NCBI GenBank assembly: GCA_010015675.1
Contig: ML976978.1
Span: 1,336,014-1,358,521 of the forward strand
Origin: Byssothecium circinans
Lineage: Eukaryota; Ascomycota; Dothideomycetes; Pleosporales; Massarinaceae
Length of the DNA: 22,508 nucleotides
Direction of reading: 5' to 3'
In this document: in pieces, positions 9,952 to 18,280 of the stretch
How the letters are laid out: the number at the start of each line of letters is the position of its first letter
Numbering within the stretch: position 1 is the stretch's first letter
Notes under the pieces: model-generated
What the model saw: the letters and a program-made list of their open reading frames with translations, nothing else
The model's database searches: none
Told to the model about the DNA's origin: nothing
Translations under genes and position numbers: made by a program

Positions 9952-11482
9952 GAAGGTAACACAAGGAATATGTTAGGTACGCCACTTCTTGTTTGGAGTC
10001 GACAGACTGAGTTGTCTCCCCACTTTCTCATTCCCTCGTCTTGGGGAAAGTCGAGGGAAACGTTTAATATGAAGTCCCTTCGCCCTAACGATCAGAATCC
10101 CTAACCTGAGATTCGACTAGAGTTTGGCGAATATATTACAAGAACACTATTGTATGCTCCGACATCTTATTCGCAAGTACTTTTCTCGAATAGCTTCAAC
10201 TCTATCAACATTCTCCATTTGTCGCTGATCTGGGTGTTCTCCTCAGCCATCTCCACATCTATCTATCTACTCTCTCGTCTCAAGAGGCTATTCTTCCACG
10301 TCTTTCTATCTCGTCCTATCTTCCAACTCAACGCCGACCGCCGCGTAACCTTTCACTAAACGTTCCAACACATCAATATTCTAATCCTTCTCTTTTATAC
10401 TTCGTCCCTCAATTCTCTTTTGGCATTTTCTTAACATCAACATTCTCGGCTTCTACCCGACTCCATGTTTTATACTTCAAACCCACGTGCTGGCGAGGAC
10501 TTGCTGCCAGTCATTAGTGGCAATCTTTGTACTTGTCGGTAATATAACTCTCTTATCATATTCCTTATGGTGTCACTTGAACGTGCGTTCATACACCTTA
10601 TCAACCGCCACGTGGGTAGGTACAAAATGTGATCCGACTACAAAGCGTTCCAACGGCTCTCGAGTCATTTCCGTTCATATCAAGTAAGCCACTCTTTCTG
10701 CGAAGGAACTATGCAGTTTGATACTTTTAATTTCTTCTTCTTTACCTCCTGTCGTATCCATACTGAAGCCTTCTTGACTCCGTTCTTTTCCGTTTAAGCC
10801 CAGATCCAAAGCATCATGGACTTGAAGTGTATCATGATCTACAATCTTTCAGGTTCTTTATTAAGATCGCAAGCAAATGTGCCACTGGCGATATTTTGGT
10901 AATGGAGACTCCCGCGGCCTTATTCCTCACAATGCCTTGGGGCAGTTATTTGTGCCACCATAGATGAAAGTTCGGAACGAATTTCATCTTAAAGGACGGC
11001 CTGCTTGACAAAGATACAGAATACTAATGGGCCTTTCAAAAACAGAGGGACGATAAGAACAAGATATTTGGCTTCCTGCCACTGATGGTCATAGGGAGAT
11101 GCATGAGAAGCGGGGTCAGGGTGGGCGTTGTCATAGAAGGGTGAAAGGGAGTTTCTGTTCAAGCTAAAATCTACGATACCGCGGACGCATTAGTCAAAAA
11201 ACACAATCCCTACGATTGTGAGGGAATGCCCAGCGACCCTCTAGTTTTGAAGGATCAAGAACGTTAGGCACCTATGATAGTTGAGCTAGGTCTCAGAAGT
11301 TGGGACTCCCAACTGGAGCGCATAGAGATATGATGTCAGCGCTTTGAGGTACTCGAATCTGTGTAAAAAAAAATGAACCAGGAAGTGAAGTTGCAAAATT
11401 TCCCACGCCAAATACCAAAGTTGATGAATGCACCTGTCTGAACTCTAACCTCAAGCACGCATGACATAGATTACCGCTCCAT
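9952..11482. other. 1.5-kb stretch without a convincing gene
   Basis: The part from about 10140 to 10480 is pyrimidine-rich on the plus strand. Short plus-strand frames here (for example 10150-10359 and 10487-10687) show no domain-like composition. On the minus strand a short segment at about 10165-10255 translates as a charged, helix-like run (VEMAEENTQISDKW and following) that could be a decayed coiled-coil fragment. From about 10700 to 11480 I see nothing recognisable. The region is not RIP-mutated; it holds normal numbers of CpA and TpG. Confidence 0.45.
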
Positions 11483-12378
11483 TCACCCTTTCAAAACGGT
11501 CCTCGATTTTGCCTTGCGACCGTTCTCCATGGCCTCCTCGATCTTCAAGTAGACGTCGCATTCAATCTTGAGACTGACAATCTCCCTTTCCGTCTCTTCG
11601 AGCTCCTTTGCATGCGTTTTCTCAATAGCGTTGAGCTCCCCTTCTGGCGACGCAATCTCTACGAGCGACTGTTCTACAGTACGATCCTTAGCCTTGCTCT
11701 TCGCTACCACGTCATCCAACTCATGCTTCAGCCGCCTGGCTTCCTGCGCATCCTCAAGCCACCATTTCTTGTGGATGTCACCATCAGCTGACGCGATTCC
11801 GCGCGCTTCCTCAGCCTCGGTCAATTTTCTCCTGCAGCTTTCCCCAAGCAGGTCCAATATGTGACATATTTCCACGCTTTGTCCTTCTCTTTCCAGATTC
11901 CGTCAATTCCTTTCTTCAAACGGTCGTTCTCGAGCCTCAAAGCATTGTTCTCTCTTCGCCAGGCCCCATCTTTCGCGCGTTGCGCGGTATCGATCTCGTC
12001 CAGCTGCGATCAGTTAGCTCAAATTTAGAAAGAAGTCTCCCGTAGAACACTTACTAGGAGGCGCACTCGTTTTGTAACAGGCTCTTGGCCATTTTCCGCG
12101 GGCCTCTTCTTGCCCGTTCCTGCGGCGTTACGCAGGGATTTGGTGGGGGGAGAGCTCATGGCAAATCCATCATCTTCATCGATCGGCCCGCGTGGCCAAT
12201 TCGCATGTCGGAACATGGCGACTGGCTCCATTGTAGACGGTGAGGGGGCCGGGGATGTGGATTTGGGCTTGGAGGCTGGCGGCAAGTCCATTCTCGGGCG
12301 GGGCCGATCTTGGATTTTCCTCAGGATATCGGAACTGAGCTTCAATATGACCAAACATTTCCAGGGAGACTGTTCCAT
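11483..12378 (-). CDS. Coiled-coil protein of unknown function (array member B), frame discontinuity near its middle
   Basis: Exon 1 (12055-12378, start MEQSPWK) follows a TATATATA box 85 bp upstream; an in-frame Met at 12597 lies upstream of that box and is less likely. The N-terminal half is Pro/Ser-rich and ends in a basic stretch (GKKRPAENG, TKRVRLL). A 51-bp intron (12004-12054, GTAAGT donor, GCTAACTG branch) follows. Exon 2 begins LDEIDTAQRAK and forms a coiled coil (ALRLENDRLKK). That frame meets a stop at 11821-11823. The coiled coil evidently continues in another frame from about 11875 to 11483 (KLTEAEEARG, LKHELDD, HAKELEETER). The switch needs either a one-base indel or a 44-bp intron (about 11833-11876, GTGGAA to GCTGCAG) whose donor is poor and which lacks a clear branch site. 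The domain order and intron position match the genes on either side. Confidence 0.55.
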
Positions 12379-12868
12379 ATTTTTTTGGAACTTCGACGTG
12401 TATAATCGAGCGTAGATAATTGGAGGTGGAGGAAGGAAAGTGTTGGCAGTCGACGGGGAGAGTATATATACCGAAGTCGCAACCTCTATCACTTGCGTGT
12501 CAATTTGCCTTCGAATAATGGTTAGGCAGGCTAACTCAAACACAGTAATTGAGGTGAGGTGGTTTATAGCTTGGAGAATCTCCACTAAGATGGCCAAGTG
12601 AAGTTCATCGAACCATAGGAACTTGCACTGCGCTGGAGTACATTACATTTTCATTTCTGCGAAGCATACTTAAAACTTCGGTTGAGATTTTGCAGAGCTA
12701 TGGTTTACTAGCTGTGCCTGCATGCTCCGAGTCTCAAAATCGTCTTACTATTACAGCCTTGAGGCGGAATTTCGGGGACCGTTTCGCCATTGGGATTATA
12801 GTGAGTGCATCTAAACTAGGGGCCAGCAGACCTTCCACGATGCACAGTGCGCTATCGCACTTCACAGC
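12379..12868. other. Spacer between coiled-coil genes B and C
   Basis: This holds the promoter and TATA box of gene B and the 3' region of gene C. An open frame in phase with gene B extends up to 12597 but lies upstream of the TATA box and has no visible domain. Nothing else is recognisable. Confidence 0.5.
12463..12470 (-). promoter_or_regulatory. TATA box of coiled-coil gene B
   Basis: TATATATA lies 85 bp upstream of the preferred start at 12378 on the minus strand, leaving room for a short leader. Its position argues against the longer in-frame start at 12597. Confidence 0.45.
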
Positions 12869-13576
12869 TCAATCATCAAGAGTATCGGTCATATCCCTTA
12901 ACGCCTGCATCGCCTGAATAGCCTTCCTCACCATCTCAACTTTCTCCGCGAGCGCTTTCTTTTCCTCCAGCAGCTTCGCTATTGTGGCTTGATCTTGTTC
13001 AGACTGGATGTGATACTTCTCCTTTAGCCCCTCCATTTCTGACCATCTTCTGTCTGCTTCCTCCTTCCCCTTCTCAAATTTTTCATGGGCAGCATTCAAG
13101 GCGTGTCTCAAATTGTCGATCTCCTGCTGATATTTTTCCGTCTCCAATCTCAAAGCTCTCGCATTCCTGGGTCTTCTCGTCCAGGCTCTTCCTCAAAGCA
13201 GCATCTCCGGGGCTCACTCTGTCGAGATTATCGGCCTAGACGTTTGACAATCAGTGTGTGAAGTTCATCTGTATGCATGGAACCTCACAAGTTTGCGCAG
13301 CTTTTCTGAGAATGGGTGGCCTTCAGCATCCTTCTCACCCTCCGCCTTCCACTTTCTGACGTTTTGGACGGGATCCACACTCCCAAAGCCGGAATCGTTC
13401 CAGAGTTTCCTGAAATTGTAGTTCAGCTTTTTATTTCGCTGACGTACCCTGTAACCGCCGTTTTCCATTTTCGGGTCGCTGACACCGTTGTCTATTGTAT
13501 CGTCGTCAGGAGTGATTTCGGAAGTATCGAGGTGAGTAGTCGAAGACTTTGAGACAGGCTGCAACCGCCTAGCCAT
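12869..13576 (-). pseudogene. Coiled-coil protein of unknown function (array member C), frameshifted
   Basis: Exon 1 (13289-13576, start MARRLQPVSK) is polar and ends in SEKLRKL. A 53-bp intron (13236-13288, donor GTGAGG) follows at the same place and phase as in the two neighbouring genes. Exon 2 begins ADNLDRVSPGD and continues SLDEKTQE, but this frame ends at a stop at 13083-13085. The obvious continuation of the coiled coil (ARALRLETEKYQQEI, then about 90 residues of heptad-rich sequence to DMTDTLDD, stop at 12869) is in another frame, open from about 13190. One extra base near 13160-13163 accounts for the break; no GT..AG intron restores the frame without removing ALRLE, which gene B also has. 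The gene is therefore probably a recent pseudogene, or the base is an assembly error. It is the member closest to the RIP-mutated block. Function unknown. Confidence 0.55.
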
Positions 13577-13857
13577 AGTCGCATATAATAAAGGCTTTGG
13601 CTTAGATGCTTTTGGTGTAAGAGTGGTGGGGATCCGGTGATAGATATGGTGAACTTCCAAGGAGCTAATATTTAAAGTGAAGGTGATGAGGAAAGTGTAG
13701 GAGGCGGGGCTACGGTGGTCTAGGTCAGAGATTCTCATTTTTGGGAGGGTAATAATCGGGCGAGTTATTCTATTTTGTATGTTGCAAAAGCAGAGGCATG
13801 GAGGCATTACTGGGGTGTTTTCTTGTCACTATGAGCAGACGTCATCACAAGCCTCAC
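13577..13857. other. Upstream region of coiled-coil gene C up to the RIP boundary
   Basis: This is 281 bp of normal-composition DNA between the start of gene C and the RIP-mutated block. An open frame in phase with gene C continues up to 13807 without domain-like content and is probably leader. The change to AT-saturated sequence at about 13858 is abrupt, within roughly ten bases. Confidence 0.5.
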
Positions 13858-15500
13858 CGACTATATTAGTCTACTTAATATAGTAATACTATTTATTATA
13901 GTATTTTTAAATATTAATAACCTTATCTATAAACTATTCTTCTTTAGCTAGCCTATCTAGATTTATAACTATAATAGGCTTTAGCATTAGTAGATCTTAA
14001 AATAGTAGTAGTTACTTATTTATAGTTTAAAGCATATCTAGGTTAAAAACTAAGTAGATACCCTTAATTTAGAGTGTATAAAAAAGGTTAATCTTAAAAA
14101 AGGAACTAAAGCATACTACGTAAGTAGTCTATTATAGTCTAGCCTATTTATTATTAAGCTTCTTACTTAGCCTATTAGTTACCGAGTTATAAGTAAAGAT
14201 ATATACTAGGTCTCTTATCTAATAATTAAGGATATTAATATAGTCTTTATTAGCCTATTTAGTATAGGACTACTATACCTAGCATAATTAAACCTTAAGA
14301 AAAGTAATAAGATCCCTATAGGCGTTAAGGATATTATCTACTTATTAGATTTCTACTTAACCCTTAAAGGAGAGATCTTTAGCTAGAGCTTCTCTAAAGT
14401 AAATCCTATTATAAGAGTAAAAGTTAAGGTCTATAAAAAAGGGTATTATTCTTATTATAACATTAACTATATTATTAACCTAAAATTTAGTAAGATATAG
14501 CTATTTAACCTAGTTATCTTAAGTATAGTAAATATAATAGTAGAGATAAGCTTTTAAGTTTTAATTAAAGTACTCTATCTAGCTATTAGTCCAGGGATAA
14601 AATGCTATAGATAGCTTTTAAGCTATATTAAAGCGTTTAGTAAACTTAGTCTAGAATTAACTAATAAAAGTAGAACTATAGTTAGAAATAATTATATCTA
14701 GAAGCCTATACAGTTTCTAGTACTTAAGAAAGATTTAGCTAAATTCTAAGGAACCTAGTATCTCTATAAGGTAATATTAACATTACTTAGTAAGCTAGTA
14801 GATAATAACTAAAATATTCTAATAAGTTCTCCCTAGGTAGTAATAAGGAGGAAGGTCTTAAATATAATTAATACTAATATCCTACTAGTTACTTTTAGGA
14901 ATAGAGAGAAAGTATAAATAACCTTTCTAGCCTTTATAGTTAAGAGTAGTACGTTTATAGGTAGTATAGGCCTAATAATAGTATATAATTATCTTTTATA
15001 TATCTAGCTAGAAATAATAATTAACTATATAAAAGAAGGTATTATAGAGACCTTTATATCTAGATATTTAATAATTATATATAAGATTAAATATATAGCG
15101 CTAGTAATAGTTATTACTAGGTATATAGAAGCGTATCTTATTAATCTAGATATAGCATAAAGCTCTAGATCTTATAAAATAAATATTAGCCTATAAAACC
15201 TAGAAGTTTATCTTTTTAAAGGACTTTAGTAAGCGTTATATATTAGTATTTAGAATCTTAAAGAGCTTTTAAGCTACTAAGTTATTAGTATAAGCTTTAT
15301 TAAGTACTTATTTAGTAGGGTAGTTATCTTTTAAATAGTTTATCTCTTTAGTATTATTAAAGGCTTTAGCTTCTTTTTTATTAGCCTATTTATTATCCTT
15401 TAGAGCATTATCTATACCTAAAAAGTATAGCTATATCTCCTAAAAATAAAAGATAAGGATATAGTCTAGTTGATAATTATTATAGCTAAGATTTAGTAAG
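13858..15500 (-). pseudogene. Degenerate integrase and truncated chromodomain of the gypsy relic
   Basis: On the minus strand the integrase core shows STFIS and then AFYPWTNS*IEYFN, which corresponds to the usual AFHPQTDGQxERxN. The second catalytic Asp is now Asn (AAC, 14681-14683) while Glu is kept (GAG, 14573-14575); their spacing of 36 codons gives the expected D35E. Downstream are the C-terminal motifs PFF and YQIRDLVYI (about 14190) and then a chromodomain-like segment (FIDKVINI, YYYIK) that stops at about 13858 where ordinary genic DNA begins. TAG and TAA replace Trp and Gln codons as RIP would do. Confidence 0.75.
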
Positions 15501-15639
15501 TATATAGCTATATCTAAGGCTGCTATTAGATTAGAATAAATGTTCTTTAGCTTTAGAAGGACCTAAAAGTTATTTATAACCCTAGGATCTAAAAAGTCTT
15601 TAGGTATATCCTACTTATGTTATAATAAAAGGTTAGCCT

Positions 15640-16020
15640 TAAAGTTATTAGTACCTTTTAAATAGGTAATCTAAAAATTAAACTAAGAAAGAAAAAAACT
15701 CTAGTATACTTAATAGTAATTTAATTTCTTTATAAATATAAAAGTCTAAAGGTTTTTATAATTAGTAATAACCAATATAGGTTTATTAGAGGTAGTATAA
15801 ATAAGCTTAGGTTCCTATTCTTAAAATACTTTTATAATAGTAAGTAATTCTAGATTATAAATATTATAGTTATACTTAGTAGAGAGGTACTTTTTTAAAA
15901 AGAAAGTAACTAGTCTAAGAATGCTAGCATTATTATATTATTTTAATATACCTCTAGTAGCCTAGCTAGAGGTATCTATAAAAATAAATATCTCTTTTAA
16001 AAAGTTATAATAAATAAGTA
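15640..16020 (-). pseudogene. Degenerate RNase H domain of the gypsy relic
   Basis: Reading down the minus strand from the pogo insertion, the translation gives IFIDTSS, LRLVTFFLKKYLS, NIYNLELLTIIKVF, ITNYKNL, then KLNYYLVYLSFF. These correspond to the Ty3/gypsy RNase H marks xTDAS, PVAFFSKKLS, YDKELLAIIxAF, TDHKNL and LNRRQARWxxFL. RIP stops interrupt the frame. The domain's first part continues on the other side of the pogo element at 17876-17940. Confidence 0.75.
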
Positions 16021-16022
16021 TA

Positions 16023-16078
16023 ACGTAAAGCACCACTAAACCGCGCACACTACTAAACCGCGCAGAATTCCTTGGCAA
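16023..16078 (+). repeat. Left terminal inverted repeat of the pogo-like element
   Basis: It opens with ACGTAAAG, then two tandem 17-mers, CACCACTAAACCGCGCA (16031-16047) and CACTACTAAACCGCGCA (16048-16064), then GAATTCCTTGGCAA. It pairs with 17818-17873 at 52 of 56 positions. Confidence 0.93.
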
Positions 16079-16129
16079 CACCATCACCATCTTCAACGTG
16101 AAAATGCTATAACAACGTTAGTCTGAAGT

Positions 16130-17330
16130 ACTCTAACACGAAGGTAGACTTTAGCTTGCCCTTGCTACATATAATAGAGGCTAATTTCTAAGCCTCTAAC
16201 GCGCTACTGAAGCCTTTAACGTTAAGGACTAAGTCCTTAATAAACGCGCTAAAGGAATACCTTTTCAAGCAGAAATAGTTCTAAACTATCCAAAACTGTC
16301 CTTAACTAAGTATAAGATAATTATTAAATACATCCTTAACCTTAATTCATGAGGATTCGCGCCTACGCTAGGCGAAGTGTTGGATATAGCGAATAAACTA
16401 CTAGCTAAGCGAGGCAAAGAGAGGGTAGGCAAGAACTAGGCAGAATAGTTTATAAACTATTTAGAATAGTTACAAACTATCTAGAACTATGCGAAAGACT
16501 ATTAGAGGGCTTTATAGGAAGATCCTAAGGTAGTTAGCGCATAGTTTAAGCTTATAGAAGACACTAAAATTAAGTATAGCATACATAATAATAATATCTA
16601 TAACTTTAATAAGACTAGCTTTTAGATAGGTATTATTAGCTCTATAAAAGTAGTTACTAGCTTAGAGAGGCAAGTAAGGCCTACTATTGTTTAGCCAGGC
16701 AATAAAGAGTAGGTAACAGAAATCTAGAGTATATGTTTAAATAGTACTTTTACCTTGCTATTTATTATATATAAAGGATGCGTCTATATCTTATTATAGT
16801 ACTAGGAAGCTAATATACCACGTAATTAGAAGCTCTTAGTCTTAGAGAATAGATAGACGACTAATACGCTTAGTCTTATATAGTTAAAGCACTTTAATAA
16901 GCATACAAAGGTAAGAACTATTAGCGTCTATTAGTTGCTAATTTTAGATGGCTATAAAAGCTAGCTAAATTAGGATTTTAAGGATTATTATAAGGATAAC
17001 AAGATTATTACACTTTATATGCCTGCGCACTTATCACACATCCTTTAGCTGCTTAATATAGTGTTATTCTTACCACTTAAGCATAAGTATTCTAAGACTA
17101 TTTAGAACTTAGCGCGCTAACACGTCTTTTACGTTAATAAGGAAGCGTTCCTACCAGCCTTTAAAGACGCGTTTTTAAGCATATTTATAGTTTAGAACTA
17201 TTAAAAGGCCTTTAAGGTAATAGGGCTAGTCCCTCTAAACGCGTAGGTAGTACTTAATTACCTTAATATGTGTATATGTACCCTACTAGGACCCCTACTA
17301 CTAGAGACGCCATGGTAATTAAGAACTCTA
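16130..17330 (+). pseudogene. Degenerate pogo/Fot1-type DDE transposase
   Basis: Reading through TAG and TAA stops, the plus strand shows an N-terminal HTH region (EAFNVKD, then NKRAKGI), a CENP-B-like HTH region (LTLIHEDSRLRLGEVLDIANK in one stretch, then LLAKRG) and a DDE catalytic domain. The first catalytic motif reads YNFNKTSF where the family has DET: the Asp codon is AAT (16608-16610) and the Glu is Lys. The second Asp is kept (ILDGY, GAT 16947-16949). The third reads LLNIV in place of PLDVV, with Asp changed to Asn (17055-17057). The last two sites are 36 codons apart, matching DD35D. At least two of three catalytic acids are lost, so the protein could not work even without the stops. 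Confidence 0.88.
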
Positions 17331-17817
17331 AGTAATACACGTGAATTTAGCTCGCAGTTAAGGCTTATATAAGATTCTATTACTTAGTCACTACAAATAG
17401 CGCGCGGTAGGCTTTCGCAGCTTATTAAAGGCGCTGAGTTGGTGCTGCAAGGTAGCGTACTTATAAAGGCGCGTATTAAAGAGCTTAAAAAGTAACTTGC
17501 AGCGGTAACTAAGTAAAAAACACGTAAGTATAAGTATATTTAGAAGGGTAGCACTATGGAGTATGGTCCTATAGTAGACTAGAATAGTTCTAAACTATTA
17601 GGAACTATTTAGAAGTATAAGAGGGTAAGGGTAGAGGGTAAACGCGAAGTATAATAACTAAGTATTTACTACTATAGTAACTATGGTAAGGCTAGGTATA
17701 ACGTAAGAACGTGTCAAGCAGATAAAGAGGGTTCTTCTAAGTTAGAGGCTAGTACTTAGTTTATTATGTTAAGTAGTGATGCGGACGATAATAGTGATAA
17801 AGTTAAGTAAGTTAGTA

Positions 17818-17873
17818 TTGCTAAGGAATTCTACGCGGTTTAGTGGTGTGCGCGGTTTAGTAGTGCTTTACGT
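17818..17873 (-). repeat. Right terminal inverted repeat of the pogo-like element
   Basis: Its reverse complement opens ACGTAAAG, then CACTACTAAACCGCGCA and CACCACTAAACCGCGTA, then GAATTCCTTAGCAA. The four differences from the left repeat are all C/T or G/A. The two tandem 17-mers are at 17849-17865 and 17832-17848. Confidence 0.93.
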
Positions 17874-17875
17874 TA

Positions 17876-18280
17876 ATACTAATATTAAATATAGCCTTAA
17901 GTTCTTTAAAAGCTTTAAAGTATTTATCTTTAGGCTTAAAAGGTTTATAGATAATATACTTAAATTCTTTACTTATCTTTAGGCTAGTATTTCTCTAAAA
18001 AAAGGAATTAGGTATTAGTCCTTAATAGTTACTTTATTAAGCTTATAATAGTTAACGTAAATCTAAATACTACCTCCTAGCTTCTAAGTAATAAGAAGGT
18101 TAGACTAAATAAAGGAATTTACCTTTTTAATAAAGCCTTTCTATTTTATCTCATTTAGGTAGTTGTGAATAGTATCTATCTATTAAGGAGATAAAGGGTA
18201 GAGTTTAGTATTAGGAAGCTTAGCACCTAGCTTAATCTTAATCTTATAATTATAGCTACTTTAATTAACTAAGACATTTA
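17876..18280 (-). pseudogene. RT N-terminus and RT/RNase H connection of the gypsy relic, catalytic core apparently missing
   Basis: The minus-strand translation from about 18280 reads KLYPLS, YLNEIKQKGFI, LLITQKLGGSIQIYVNYYKLNKVTIKDQYLIPFFREIL (to about 17985). That is the start of a Ty3/gypsy reverse transcriptase up to the segment that normally precedes the catalytic palm. Only about 50 bases later comes KAFKELKAIFN (about 17935-17895), the connection that precedes RNase H. The roughly 150-200 residues between, including the YxDD site, are not there, suggesting an internal deletion. Confidence 0.6.

Larger units (their letters stand above)
16023..17873 (+). mobile_element. Complete pogo/Fot1-like element (1,851 bp), RIP-inactivated
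   Basis: The element is bounded by 56-bp terminal inverted repeats (16023-16078 and 17818-17873) that differ at four sites, all transitions. It is flanked by TA on both sides (16021-16022, 17874-17875), the standard Tc1/mariner target duplication. Its length is that of fungal Fot1/Molly/Pixie-type elements. The plus strand encodes a decayed transposase. It interrupts the RNase H region of an older gypsy relic, so it inserted later. Its coding part is less AT-saturated than the DNA around it but still full of RIP-type stops. Confidence 0.92.

Noticed and set aside
10150..10687. Two small plus-strand open frames (10150-10359, 10487-10687) as genes
   Set aside because: They are in pyrimidine-rich sequence with leader-like composition, have no recognisable domain and no supporting splice signals.
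13390..13460. A 38-bp intron in exon 1 of coiled-coil gene C (GTACGT to TTCAG)
   Set aside because: Donor and acceptor look good, but splicing shifts the frame into an early stop and loses the SEKLRKL junction shared with genes A and B.
17776..17982. Plus-strand 68-residue open frame
   Set aside because: It runs across the right inverted repeat of the pogo-like element into the gypsy relic, so it is an accident of the insertion junction.
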